64,000 nt of DNA from Gottfriedia acidiceleris. Its GTDB lineage: Bacteria > Bacillota > Bacilli > Bacillales > Bacillaceae_G. Under the pieces are notes generated by a model, which was not told the origin of the DNA, did no database searches, and saw only the letters and a program-made list of their open reading frames with translations. Positions 34,462 through 43,481 of this stretch are shown here, in pieces. Numbering within the stretch: position 1 is the first letter of the stretch; every line of letters begins with the position of its first letter. The stretch lies in contig NZ_NESS01000001.1 of NCBI RefSeq assembly GCF_002128425.1, positions 124,001 through 188,000 on the forward strand. Reading direction: 5' to 3'. The position numbers and the translations under genes were made by a program.

Positions 34462-34665
34462 TCATATTGGTTTAATATTAATTTTCGATTGTTTACCTGC
34501 AACCGTTTTCAATAATTTCTGTAGTTCTCTTAAATCAGTGTCCAACTGATGACGAATCTTTACTACTTCATGATGATTGTCATTATTTTGATTTTGAGCT
34601 TCTTGCAACTTGATTCGTTTTTCTTCAATATTTCGTTCTAATGATCTAGCTGTCCTAAAAAACAT
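34462..34665 (-). CDS. Small coiled-coil protein
   Basis: 67 residues, highly charged helix with heptad-like spacing (SLERNIEEKRIKLQEAQNQ, then RHQLDTDLRELQKLLKTVAG). No membrane segment; starts MFFRTARS. A strong AAGGAGG precedes ATG by 7-8 bases. No family recognised. The upstream 250 bp contain a duplicated segment carrying identical cre-like sites, suggesting carbon-source control. Confidence 0.65.
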   Translation of the reverse strand: MFFRTARSLERNIEEKRIKLQEAQNQNNDNHHEVVKIRHQLDTDLRELQKLLKTVAGKQSKINIKPI

Positions 34666-34690
34666 TCAAATTACCTCCTTTTCAAAAAAG

Positions 34691-34773
34691 TATGAACACG
34701 CTTTCATTTTTATCTATAATACTATAAAAAAATATCTTTAAGACCTTCTATAAGTGAATATTTTTTGAACTTA
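34691..34773 (-). repeat. Duplicated upstream segment, copy A
   Basis: The first 41 bases (34691-34731) and the last 15 (34759-34773, tattttttgaactta) recur at 34836-34876 and 34904-34918 with exactly the same internal distance (offset 145 bp). The middle has diverged. Together they look like a duplicated promoter/operator region upstream of the coiled-coil gene. Confidence 0.8.
34692..34707. promoter_or_regulatory. cre-like site A
   Basis: The 16-mer atgaacacgctttcat matches the CcpA cre consensus on either strand with one mismatch and is near-palindromic (TGAA...TTCA). It lies 27-42 bp upstream of the coiled-coil gene. Confidence 0.5.
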
Positions 34774-34835
34774 ATTCCGATTACTTTAGATCTTCTATTT
34801 ACCCTCATCAGATTCAACTCTACTTAACAAGTACT

Positions 34836-34918
34836 TATGAACACGCTTTCATTTTTATCTACTATACTATAAAAAACTAATTTATTAAATATCTAAATAT
34901 GTCTATTTTTTGAACTTA
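34836..34918 (-). repeat. Duplicated upstream segment, copy B
   Basis: Second copy of the segment at 34691-34773, differing at only two or three of the first 40 bases. It lies just downstream of the second M32 gene's stop. Confidence 0.8.
34837..34852. promoter_or_regulatory. cre-like site B
   Basis: The same 16-mer atgaacacgctttcat as site A, 145 bp further upstream. Conservation of the whole 16 bases in both copies while the spacer diverged suggests that the site is functional. Confidence 0.5.
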
Positions 34919-35020
34919 TTAAAAAAACATAAAAAATAACTTGGAATTACTCATTTATAAATGTTTGCCTTAATAATGAGTATTAGGAGGTTTTAATAAC
35001 CTCCTTCCACTCGAATTATA

Positions 35021-36535
35021 TTATGCTAAATTATATAACTTTAAGTATTTATCTTCTAAGTACTCAATAAAGTATTTCACATTTAAATCTTCACCTGTAA
35101 CATCTACTAAAAGTTCTTTTGGTTCTTTTAGTTTTCCATATTGGTGAATATTAAGAGTTAGCCAATTAACAATTTGATGAATCTCGCCGCTTTTTAATAT
35201 CGTTTCATAGTCGCTTAAATCCTGTTTCATTTTATGCTTAAACTGAGCTGCGTACATCGCACCTAAAGCATACGAAGGAAAATAACCAAAATCTCCACCT
35301 GCCCAGTGAACATCTTGAAGAACGCCTTCTCGATCGTTTGATGGTACAATCCCTAAGTATTCTTCCATTTTATCATTCCAAACTTTTGGCAAATCTTTTA
35401 CTTGTAAATCACCATCAAACAGTTCTTTTTCAATTTCATATCGGACCATTATGTGTAATGGGTATGTACATTCATCCGCTTCGATTCGAATTAATGAAGG
35501 CTCACTATGGTTTATTGCTTTATAAAATTCTTCTACCTTTAAATTTTTAAAATAATCACCAGTTTTCGCAACTAAATTTTTATACTGAGTTTCCCAAAAC
35601 TCTTTACTTCTTCCAATCATATTTTCAAAGAATAGTGACTGAGACTCGTGAATTCCCATTGATGCACCTTCACATAATGGTGTCCCTATTAAATTCAATG
35701 ATAAATTTTGCTCATAAAGGGCATGGCCACATTCGTGAATCGTTCCAAATAGTGCACTCATAAAGTTATCTTCTATATATTTCGTCGTTACACGAACATC
35801 ACCAGGATTCAATGTGATTTGAAATGGATGTACTGTTTCATCTAATCGTCCTGAATCGAAATTATAACCTAGTTTTGAAAGTATATCTTCACTTACTTCT
35901 TTTTGAATATCAATTGAAATTGGTTGTGACAATTCTTTACGAATTAGTTTAGTTTGAGATTTTGAAATTTTCGCTACTAATGGTACAAGACTTTCTCTTA
36001 CTTTTCCAAAAACTTCATCTAATTTCCTAGTTGTCATACCAGGCTCATAAAAGCTTAATAACGTATCATATTTCTTTTCTTTGTAACCCCAATATTCAAT
36101 GAACTGTTTTTTCATTGCTACAATTTTTTCTAAATATGGTTGGAACTTACTAAAGTCCCCTTCACTTTTAGCATCTTCCCAAGCATTTTCACTTAGTGAA
36201 CATAGCTTTACATATTCTGCATATTCATTTTTAGGGATTTTACAATTTAAATCATAATTTTTTCTACATTCCTTAACAGACTTTTCAATGATTTCATTCA
36301 AGTTCCCTGTGCCTATTTCTTTTTCTAATAAATTTAAATAGTTTTCCATTGTACTGGATGTTGTCATTTCAAATACATCTGCAGAAAGTTGACTGATGAC
36401 ATTTGATCTTTGTTCGGCTCCATTTTTAGGCGCACCAGTTCTTAAGTCCCAGTACATAACATTAATTGCTTCATTATAATTTTCTATTTTCTTTAAATAG
36501 TCAATAAATTCTTCTTGTATTTTATTAATTGCCAT
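35021..36535 (-). CDS. ypwA: M32-family metallocarboxypeptidase, copy 2 (YpwA type)
   Basis: 504 residues, collinear with the copy at 30962-32491 and clearly paralogous: VMYWDLRTGAPKNG, RVTTKYIEDNF, zinc site HECGH (about residue 262), RIEADECTYPLHIMVRYEIEK and the shared C-terminal KYFIEYLEDKY. Cytoplasmic zinc carboxypeptidase. GAGGGGTAAAA precedes ATG. Which of the two is the ortholog of B. subtilis YpwA needs a tree; the symbol is given tentatively because this copy is nearest to ypvA. Confidence 0.9.
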   Translation of the reverse strand: MAINKIQEEFIDYLKKIENYNEAINVMYWDLRTGAPKNGAEQRSNVISQLSADVFEMTTSSTMENYLNLLEKEIGTGNLNEIIEKSVKECRKNYDLNCKIPKNEYAEYVKLCSLSENAWEDAKSEGDFSKFQPYLEKIVAMKKQFIEYWGYKEKKYDTLLSFYEPGMTTRKLDEVFGKVRESLVPLVAKISKSQTKLIRKELSQPISIDIQKEVSEDILSKLGYNFDSGRLDETVHPFQITLNPGDVRVTTKYIEDNFMSALFGTIHECGHALYEQNLSLNLIGTPLCEGASMGIHESQSLFFENMIGRSKEFWETQYKNLVAKTGDYFKNLKVEEFYKAINHSEPSLIRIEADECTYPLHIMVRYEIEKELFDGDLQVKDLPKVWNDKMEEYLGIVPSNDREGVLQDVHWAGGDFGYFPSYALGAMYAAQFKHKMKQDLSDYETILKSGEIHQIVNWLTLNIHQYGKLKEPKELLVDVTGEDLNVKYFIEYLEDKYLKLYNLA

Positions 36536-36704
36536 TTTTACCCCTCATTTCTAAATTTTAGTATGTTAATTTCATTCTATCATAACTTTTATATTGAATT
36601 AATATTAAGAAAAAAAGTACTTACATTAACGAATATCCAATTTACTAAGTTTATATAAAAGACATCTTTACTAAAATTAGTGTACAATACAGCAAGGTGA
36701 TGTT

Positions 36705-37325
36705 ATGAAAATATTATTATTAGGAGCAACTGGAAGGGTTGGTTCTTTTTTAGTGGAGTTATTATTAGAAGCAAAATGTGAAGTAATTGCGTTAGTAAGA
36801 GATGAACAAAAAATAACGATTAATCATGAAGCTCTTACGGTTTTAAAAGGAAATACGCTAAATGAAAAAGATTTAAATTTAGCTTTAAAAGACGTAGATG
36901 GAGTAATTTCTACTTTAAATACTGAAGGTGAAAATATTTTATCTAAAACAATGGGACTATTAATTCCACTTCTTGAAATGAAAAAAATTAATCGGATCGT
37001 TACAATTGGAACTGCGGGTATTTTACAATCAAGAGTTGATCCAACAATTCTTCGTTATTTGAGCTCTGAATCAAAAAGAAAATCAACAACTGCGGCAAAC
37101 GATCATGAAAAAGCGTTTAACTTATTAAATGATAGTCAGTTAAATTGGACGATTGTTTGCCCTACTTACTTACCAGATGGTCCAATAACTAAAAATGTTC
37201 GTGCAGAAAAGGATTATCTACCGATTGATGGTAAAAGTATTTCGACTGGAGATACAGCTTTTTTCGCATTTAAGGAATTTTTTGAATGTAATTTTAGTAA
37301 ATCTAGAGTTGGGATATGTAATTAA
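36705..37325 (+). CDS. NAD(P)-binding atypical short-chain dehydrogenase
   Basis: 206 residues. Rossmann nucleotide motif GATGRVGSF at residues 7-15, then VEVIALVRD-type strand 2 and the NmrA/SDR_a5-like IVCPTYLPDGPIT region around 150-162. Such proteins are small reductases or NAD(P)H-sensing proteins; no substrate can be named. AAGGTGATGTT precedes ATG. It stands alone, followed by the second copy of the GC-rich repeat. Confidence 0.85.
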   Translation: MKILLLGATGRVGSFLVELLLEAKCEVIALVRDEQKITINHEALTVLKGNTLNEKDLNLALKDVDGVISTLNTEGENILSKTMGLLIPLLEMKKINRIVTIGTAGILQSRVDPTILRYLSSESKRKSTTAANDHEKAFNLLNDSQLNWTIVCPTYLPDGPITKNVRAEKDYLPIDGKSISTGDTAFFAFKEFFECNFSKSRVGICN

Positions 37326-37380
37326 AAAAAAGAACTCTGTCAATTAAGTTAGAATTATATCACTGATAAATAAGTTGTGT

Positions 37381-37510
37381 GATCTTGATTTCCACTACAG
37401 TGTGCTCGCTTTCCATGGGGCGAGATTCTTTAGCCTTCTCGGCCTTGCCTGTGGGGTCTTTAGCCTTCCCGCTAATCCCATAGGAGTCGAGCACCCTTTC
37501 GTTCCAATCA
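37381..37510 (-). repeat. Bacillaceae-type dispersed GC-rich repeat, copy 2
   Basis: Inverted copy of 21583-21706; on the minus strand it reads ttggaacgaaagg, then gctcgactcctatgggatta, gcgggaaggct, ctcgccccatggaaagcgag and tggaaatcaagat. The remaining part of the 395-bp gap (37326-37720) is AT-rich with only the ypvA terminator. Confidence 0.85.
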
Positions 37511-37689
37511 TATTGAGCCTAAAAATGATATATGCCATTATAATGACGTTAATTATGTTAAATTTTTGAAAGTTATTTAATCTATCAATAAGAGACGGTT
37601 AAAAGATCATATTTTAAAATATTGCAAATTGCATCGAATATCATTAAATGTTCGTATTTTTTATATTGACGACAATATATTTCAACACA

Positions 37690-37723
37690 CTAAAAAAAGC
37701 TAGCGATAAGCTAGCTTTTTTTA
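37690..37723. terminator. ypvA terminator
   Basis: agctagc (37698-37704) and gctagct (37710-37716), with A- and T-runs of seven on both sides. Confidence 0.9.
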
Positions 37724-39652
37724 TGATGGTTCAACAGGTAAGCTGTTTAAGATTTTTTCTTTCGTTTCACTGTTTAAATCATTTTCGATAAATAAAATGA
37801 TTTTTCCTTTATCTTCGTGACTACGGATTAGTCGTCCAATTCCTTGGCGTAATCTTAGTAACATATACGGTTCATCGATTTCGATGTATGGGTTTTGTGA
37901 ATTTTGACGTTTTGATTGGAATACTGGATCATTTGGCGGGAATGGTAGCGAGTGAATAATCACTTGACTCAGTGACATCCCTTGAATATCTAATCCTTCC
38001 CATAAATGAACAGCACATAAAGAAGCGTTAATGTCTTCTTGGAATTTTTGTACAATTGAACTAATTTCTTCTTCACCTTCAAAATATAAATTGAAATCTA
38101 AGTTTTCTTTTTCAACTTGCAGTTTAAATTTTTTCATTTCTTGAGTTGAATTGAAGAGAATTAATGTACTTCCTTGATTATCCTTTAACTTCTCAATAAT
38201 CTTTTCATTTTTTTCCTCAATTTTGGTTGAGTCAAATTGATTTAACTCGATTTTCATTTGTTCTTCATAATCAAACGGCGAATTGACTGAAAAAGATAAG
38301 TAATCTTTTATACCTAAACTGCCAGCAATATAATCAAATGAACTATTTTGAGAAAGAGTTGCAGATGAAAATACAATCGGCATTTTTTGATTAAAGACTT
38401 TTTCTTGTAAAAGCTCATTTACAGCTTTTGGCATGATGACTAATGTTAATTCATTTTGATTATACTCAATCCATTGAATCGCAGTAATTTCATTAATAAA
38501 TAAATTTAAGCAACGTTCAACATCATCTAAATGTTCATCAACAATATTTAATTGATATTCATCAATCGTATACATTTCACTTTCAAAGACTAATTCATCA
38601 CCAATGCTACTAATTTGAGCCTTTAATCTCCTTGCTAATTTAATTAATCTTTCATTCATATTAAGTTTAAAACGTCTAGATCCTTCAACTTCTTCCGTAT
38701 TGTTATCTAATTCATAAAAGAATTGATCGTAAGTTTCTAATGTATCTTCTAGTAACTGCTGGAAGCTTTCACGCGTACCTGATTGCATTAAAAATGATAA
38801 AAATGTATTTAATGTCTCTTGTTGCAGTCGATAGGTTAATGATTTTTGACTTGCAAATTCAAGTAAATGTCCCTCATCAAATACTACACAACTTGGGTTA
38901 GGTAGTAATGGTAATTGACCTTCACGTTTTCTAGATTCTACCGTCCAAATATGCTCCATATAAAATTCTTGTGAGCATACAATTAAGTCAGTTGCTTTAC
39001 GATAATGTTCTCTAGATAGAGTTTGTCCACATCTATGTCTTTGTTCACAAGTAGAACAATCTTGGAAATAATCATAAGAAATCGTATCCCACTCTTCATC
39101 TGTTAAATCCTTATATTCTGTACGGTCTCCATATGGAGTGAATTTCTGTAGTGTTCCATAGTCATTTACAAAACTTGGTAAATTTTCATAAACCGATAAT
39201 ACCGCATCCGATACTTCAATTTCTGAGCGTTGTAAATCTAATTTTTTTAAACATAAATAATTCGTAGTTGATTTAGCTAGTCTAACATCAATTGATAAAT
39301 TTAGGGCATTCGATAATTTTTCAATGTCTCCATTTTTCTTTACTAGCTGTTCGATTAAAGATTCATCAGCACATGCGATAATAGCTGGCTTCCCAGTATA
39401 TCTTGCATAGCATAAACAATATAGCAAATAGACAAACGTTTTACCTGTACCTACACCTGCTTCAGCAAAAATAACTTTCTTCTCTTTAAACGCTCTTTCA
39501 ACCTGATAAGCCATAAAGACTTGCTCATCTCTTAATTCAAAGCCTGCATCTGGTAATAAATCATAAAAAACGTCTCCAATCCACTCCCCTAGCTTTTCAA
39601 TAAATTGGTCTTGCTTTCCTACCTCAAAAGGTAATTTAGTTGAATGACTCAT
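37721..39652 (-). CDS. ypvA: DinG/XPD-family helicase YpvA
   Basis: 643 residues, superfamily 2 DNA helicase. Walker A AEAGVGTGKTF (about 65-75), motif II DEGH in VVFDEGHLLE (about 257-266), motif III region PIVFSSATLSQ and motif VI GIGRLIRSHEDKG. Four Cys between motifs Ia and II (NYLCLKK, CSTCEQRHRCGQ) form the 4Fe-4S ligand set of XPD/DinG helicases. Unwinds 5'-3', probably in repair. Start at the ATG at 39652 behind GGGGGTAGCA. No exonuclease domain, unlike the second family member at 56698-59487. Confidence 0.92.
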   Translation of the reverse strand: MSHSTKLPFEVGKQDQFIEKLGEWIGDVFYDLLPDAGFELRDEQVFMAYQVERAFKEKKVIFAEAGVGTGKTFVYLLYCLCYARYTGKPAIIACADESLIEQLVKKNGDIEKLSNALNLSIDVRLAKSTTNYLCLKKLDLQRSEIEVSDAVLSVYENLPSFVNDYGTLQKFTPYGDRTEYKDLTDEEWDTISYDYFQDCSTCEQRHRCGQTLSREHYRKATDLIVCSQEFYMEHIWTVESRKREGQLPLLPNPSCVVFDEGHLLEFASQKSLTYRLQQETLNTFLSFLMQSGTRESFQQLLEDTLETYDQFFYELDNNTEEVEGSRRFKLNMNERLIKLARRLKAQISSIGDELVFESEMYTIDEYQLNIVDEHLDDVERCLNLFINEITAIQWIEYNQNELTLVIMPKAVNELLQEKVFNQKMPIVFSSATLSQNSSFDYIAGSLGIKDYLSFSVNSPFDYEEQMKIELNQFDSTKIEEKNEKIIEKLKDNQGSTLILFNSTQEMKKFKLQVEKENLDFNLYFEGEEEISSIVQKFQEDINASLCAVHLWEGLDIQGMSLSQVIIHSLPFPPNDPVFQSKRQNSQNPYIEIDEPYMLLRLRQGIGRLIRSHEDKGKIILFIENDLNSETKEKILNSLPVEPS

Positions 39653-39895
39653 TGCTACCCCCAAAATGTAAATTAAAAAGAAAAAGTCCTCTTGTGAGAA
39701 CTTTAATTTTGAAAATTTATTCGATCCATTATATTATTAAAAAATTGTCTCTATCCGCTATCATACAAAAAATGTAAGGGAATGGCAAGGGAAATAAGGC
39801 AGGTTTACTTGAGTCATACAAGTTGAATTAGAAACGAATTAAATAAACCTTGCTTTAAATTCTTAAAGCTCGCCATTATCTCCCTATAGTTTTCT

Positions 39896-40822
39896 TTACC
39901 AACCCTTTGCTTGCTTTATCATTTCTTCAACGATCATTTGAGACTTTAATGCTTCTTCTCCATTAATCGATGGATTTTCATCAGAGTATATGCAATTGAT
40001 AAAATGGTTAATACAATCCTCAAAACCTCTTTGTTTTAAAGTTGTGTCCCAAGAAGATGAAAAAGAATTATTTATTGAGTTATTTTTTTCTACTTCAAAG
40101 TTGTTCATATTTTTTACCCTTATAATCGAACCTTCAGTAATTAATTCTAATCGCTCAAGGTTTGTTCCTGACTTTCGATGCATTACTGTATTAATAGTAG
40201 TTCCTTCTATCGATTCATACTGGTGAGTTGCATACTCTAATTGATTATCAGAATTTAGTTGAACTCTACCATTAATGAAGTTAACTTCCCCATCTGCAAA
40301 CCATCTAATTGTATCAACTAAATGTAAATAATCATCTAGCATCGTAAACTCGAAAGAATTTGATCCGATTTTATTCTCGCGATGCTTTTCAAATCTAATT
40401 AAAGCTATATTCTTTGCCTGTTCTTTTGCCTGCACATACATTGGACAGAATCGGCGGTTGAATCCAACCATAAGTTTTCGATTTAGTTTAATACTTAATT
40501 CAACTAATTTTTCTGATTCAGGCACTGTAGCTGCTAGTGGCTTATCAACATACACAGCTTTACCTTTATTTAATAAATACGATACTACCTCAAAATGTGA
40601 GCTAGTTGAACTATGTACAAATACTGCATCACTTTGGTCAGCAAGTAAATTCAAACTTTCAAAATCATGAATTCGATATTGTGAGCATATTTTCTTACGT
40701 TTATCTTTATTTGGTGAAAATGCTCCGATAAATTCCCAGTTTTCTTCTTTTGTAAGAATTGGTAGATACGCTTTTTGTGCAATATTGCCTAATCCTACCA
40801 TCCCGATACGTGGTTTTTTCAT
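39896..40822 (-). CDS. Gfo/Idh/MocA-family oxidoreductase
   Basis: 308 residues. N-terminal Rossmann domain with GMVGLGNIAQKAYLP (residues about 7-21), the Gfo/Idh/MocA catalytic YVDKPLAATVPES (Lys at about 94) and FNRRFCPMY just after. The C-terminal domain includes LDDYLHLVDTIRWF. Oxidises or reduces a sugar, inositol or related polyol with NAD(P); substrate not determinable. AAGGACTGATCAAA precedes ATG. Divergent from the small gene at 40989. Confidence 0.88.
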   Translation of the reverse strand: MKKPRIGMVGLGNIAQKAYLPILTKEENWEFIGAFSPNKDKRKKICSQYRIHDFESLNLLADQSDAVFVHSSTSSHFEVVSYLLNKGKAVYVDKPLAATVPESEKLVELSIKLNRKLMVGFNRRFCPMYVQAKEQAKNIALIRFEKHRENKIGSNSFEFTMLDDYLHLVDTIRWFADGEVNFINGRVQLNSDNQLEYATHQYESIEGTTINTVMHRKSGTNLERLELITEGSIIRVKNMNNFEVEKNNSINNSFSSSWDTTLKQRGFEDCINHFINCIYSDENPSINGEEALKSQMIVEEMIKQAKGW

Positions 40823-40988
40823 TTTGATCAGTCCTTAATTGGGTTATTTTTCTAGATTTATTGTAACAAATTATCATTCTTCTTTTAAAAGAAATAATTA
40901 AATTTCTATTTTATCTAATACCAATAACATTCAAATTATCGGGAAATCTATAAAATGATGATAAAAATGGTAGTTTGGGGGTGTTTAT

Positions 40989-41207
40989 TTGTACTTATAC
41001 TCTTTAATTCAGACCAATTTTGATACGAATGATGATATAAGTGTTGTAAGAGACCTTTACTTACTTCAGCATGAAAAAAGTTTTTCCAATGATGAATTCC
41101 ATGATCTAGTTACTCAATATAAAAGTACTGCAGAAACGAATTGGCATGTTGCACACTTACTTGAAAAAAATCATGGATTTAGAATTGTACCTTCAATAAA
41201 TTTATGA
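40989..41207 (+). CDS. Hypothetical protein, 72 aa
   Basis: Acidic helical protein (YSLIQTNFDTNDDISVVRDL to EKNHGFRIVPSINL). The start is TTG with GGGGGTG 6-7 bases upstream. The Tyr/Asp/His-rich composition and even codon use look coding. No family recognised. It converges on the rlmL-type gene and shares the terminator region. Confidence 0.55.
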   Translation: MYLYSLIQTNFDTNDDISVVRDLYLLQHEKSFSNDEFHDLVTQYKSTAETNWHVAHLLEKNHGFRIVPSINL

Positions 41208-41275
41208 TGTTAACAAAGCTATCACAATTTTGTTCAAATTTTGTTCGTAAGATCTTTAACGAAATAAGTTATTAT

Positions 41276-41318
41276 AAAAAAAAGTGCCCCAATCGTCTGA
41301 ATGTGGACGATTGGGAAC
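41276..41318 (-). terminator. Terminator of the rlmL-type gene
   Basis: cccaatcgtc (41288-41297) and gacgattggg (41306-41315); the eight A before the left arm give the T-tail on the minus strand. Confidence 0.9.
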
Positions 41319-41333
41319 ACCGTTTTAACATTT

Positions 41334-42485
41334 TTACTCTTCAATTCTTCTTGGAGGTCGTTTTCCAAAGTATTGATAATAATCTGTTTTAATAAAACCA
41401 TTAAATAATTTACGTTTTTTTGTTGCTGGTTTACCGTAAAATTGTTCAAATCCCTCATGACTAGTTAGGACATACACTGACCATGTATCTAATTTTGTAA
41501 AGACATTCCCCATATCTGAATATAACTTTTCAACGTAAGGTCGATCGTTTAATCGCTCACCATATGGTGGGTTGGTCACAACATACCCATACTCAGATTT
41601 AGTAGTAAAGTCTTTTACTTGCATTTGTTTAAATGCAATTGAATCAGATAATCCTACTTCATCAGCATTCGCTTTTGAAACATTAATCATTCGATGATCT
41701 ATATCTGATCCGATTATTTCAAGTTTTTGATCATAATTTGCTAAGTCTTCTGCTTCTTGTCTAGCTTCATTCCATCTTTTTTTGCCAATCCAATGCCAAT
41801 CTTCAGACGCAAAGCTTCGAAACGATCCTGGAGCGATATTTTGTCCGATTAATGCAGCTTCAATTGGAATAGTACCAGATCCACAAAATGGATCAACAAA
41901 TGGTAAATCAGCATTCCAATTCGTTAGTAATACTAATGAAGCCGCAAGTGTTTCTTTTAGTGGTGCTTCACCTTGATCTACACGATATCCTCTTTTATGT
42001 AAGCCTTCACGACCTGTTGTATCAATCGTTAACGTTACGATATCTTTTAAAATAGAGACTTCCACTCGAAATAATGGTCCATCTTCAATTAACATACCTT
42101 GAACATTTTGAATCGTTTTTAATTTATCAACAATTGCTTTTTTGACAATTGCTTGGCAGTCAGATACTGAAAATAATTTTGATTTATGAGATTTTCCTGT
42201 CACAGGAAATTGACCGTTTCTTGGAATAAACATATGCCAAGGTAAGGCTTTTGTTTTTTCAAATAACTCGTCAAATGAAGTTGCCTTGAATTCACCAACA
42301 CGAAGTTTCACACGGTCAGCGGTTCTAAGCCATAAATTTGCTTTTACAATTCCATCTTCGTCTGCTTTAAATAATACTCGACCATTTTCAACTACAACAT
42401 CTTCAAAACCTAGGCTTTTAATTTCTCTAGCGACTAGTGCTTCGATACCCATAGCTGCAGTAGCAATTAATGTATATTTCGCCAT
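41334..42485 (-). CDS. rlmL: 23S rRNA guanine-N2 methyltransferase family (RlmL/YpsC)
   Basis: 383 residues. N-terminal ferredoxin-like and THUMP domains (about 1-155, including MAKYTLIATAAMGIEALVAREI), then a SAM-dependent methyltransferase domain with LPFVDPFCGSGTIPIEAALI (motif I, about 187-206) and the amino-methyltransferase motif NPPYGERL (about 306-313). Methylates a guanine at N2 in 23S rRNA (E. coli RlmL m2G2445; B. subtilis YpsC). Start chosen at the ATG at 42485 after AGGTGGTAAA; the 27 codons upstream are not typical of the family. Confidence 0.9.
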   Translation of the reverse strand: MAKYTLIATAAMGIEALVAREIKSLGFEDVVVENGRVLFKADEDGIVKANLWLRTADRVKLRVGEFKATSFDELFEKTKALPWHMFIPRNGQFPVTGKSHKSKLFSVSDCQAIVKKAIVDKLKTIQNVQGMLIEDGPLFRVEVSILKDIVTLTIDTTGREGLHKRGYRVDQGEAPLKETLAASLVLLTNWNADLPFVDPFCGSGTIPIEAALIGQNIAPGSFRSFASEDWHWIGKKRWNEARQEAEDLANYDQKLEIIGSDIDHRMINVSKANADEVGLSDSIAFKQMQVKDFTTKSEYGYVVTNPPYGERLNDRPYVEKLYSDMGNVFTKLDTWSVYVLTSHEGFEQFYGKPATKKRKLFNGFIKTDYYQYFGKRPPRRIEE

Positions 42486-42582
42486 TTTACCACCTATCTC
42501 ATTCAGATTAAGAATGAACTTTTCTTTTCTTATTTTCATTTTAATTCCTATTTTCATTATGAACAATTTACGTTTAAATTAC

Positions 42583-42615
42583 AAAAAACTCTCCATATAA
42601 TGAAGAGTTTTTAAA
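42583..42615 (-). terminator. rnpB terminator
   Basis: aaaactct (42585-42592) and agagtttt (42604-42611) with T-run on the minus strand, just after the 3' end of the RNase P RNA. Confidence 0.75.
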
Positions 42616-42625
42616 CAGTTTCATC

Positions 42626-43033
42626 ATTTCAAATGTTCTGTAAGCCATGTTCTGTACCATTCGTACTTCAAGCGGCTCTCGCCTCGTACTACAAGGTGGT
42701 AATCATCTATCTACAGAATAATCTGTCCCTTTCTCAGTTCAATTCCTTCGAAAGGATTCCCCTACCATAATTTGGGTTTCTCGCTCGTGGGGTTTACCGC
42801 GTTCCACTCCTCTCATTTCTTCGAGGACTACGTCACTGTGGCACTTTAAAGGTAGTAGAACCATATCCGTAAAGGACTTAGGTCCGTTCCCTGCCGTTAG
42901 CTGTCTACACAGCTACCCTATCTTATGACTTCGATAGGCACGAACACTACAGCCATCGCAGGACTGTGCGAGCATGGACTTTCCTCAACAACGTCAAGCG
43001 TTGCAGCGATTACCCGAACATATTGAAACGAAC
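42626..43033 (-). ncRNA. rnpB: RNase P RNA, Bacillus type B
   Basis: Catalytic RNA of the tRNA 5'-end processing enzyme. On the minus strand it contains the universal pieces in order: TTCGGGTAATCGCTGC near the 5' end, GAGGAAAGTCCATGCTCGCA, then ACGGCAGGGAAC, GTGGAACGCGGTAAACCCC, and a closing TGGTACAGAACATGGCTTAC that pairs back to the start. About 408 nt, the expected B-type size. The 5' end is set from the promoter at 43041-43069, the 3' end from the terminator. Confidence 0.95.
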
Positions 43034-43040
43034 ATTTATT

Positions 43041-43069
43041 AGTATAGTAAATTATACTTAAGTTTGCAA
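43041..43069 (-). promoter_or_regulatory. rnpB promoter
   Basis: On the minus strand TTGCAA (plus 43064-43069) and TATACT (43041-43046), 17 bp apart; transcription would begin at 43033 with GTTCG, close to the known B. subtilis rnpB start GTTCTTAACG. Confidence 0.75.
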
Positions 43070-43099
43070 TGCTTTCTTAAAATATAAATTTAGTTGAAA

Positions 43100-43405
43100 T
43101 TATTCGAATAGTTTACTTCCAAAAACATGCTTCTCTAAATTTGATAATCTTTTTAGAACATCAGTATTCGTATTATTAAATGGTGATGGTGGAGGTGTAG
43201 CTGTGTTCTTTTGATCCTCCAACAATTTTTTATATTTTGCATTTTCTTGTTGTAGGGCTACGATTTGATTTTGAAACGATTCATAATCTTTAATGATAGT
43301 GTCTAAGTATTGATCCACTTCTTCTTGATTATATCCTCGCATTGAAACTTTAAACTCTTTATTTAGGATATCTTTTATACTTAGTTTTATTTTTGTTGAT
43401 TCCAT
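43100..43405 (-). CDS. gpsB: Cell division regulator GpsB
   Basis: 101 residues, DivIVA-like. The N-terminal membrane-binding domain has [28 protein letters not shown], the hallmark of GpsB/DivIVA, followed by a coiled coil (about 30-65) and a C-terminal helix that trimerises ([13 protein letters not shown]). GpsB links penicillin-binding proteins such as PBP1A (ponA, also in this window) to septal and side-wall synthesis. ATG at 43405 has GGGGTG 6 bases upstream; a GTG three codons earlier lies inside that site. Confidence 0.95.
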   Translation of the reverse strand: MESTKIKLSIKDILNKEFKVSMRGYNQEEVDQYLDTIIKDYESFQNQIVALQQENAKYKKLLEDQKNTATPPPSPFNNTNTDVLKRLSNLEKHVFGSKLFE

Positions 43406-43481
43406 GTGTGTCACCCCAAAACATTTAGAAATATTTACCTTCTATTTTTTCAAAGTCTTTATAAATTGTCAATTATCTATT

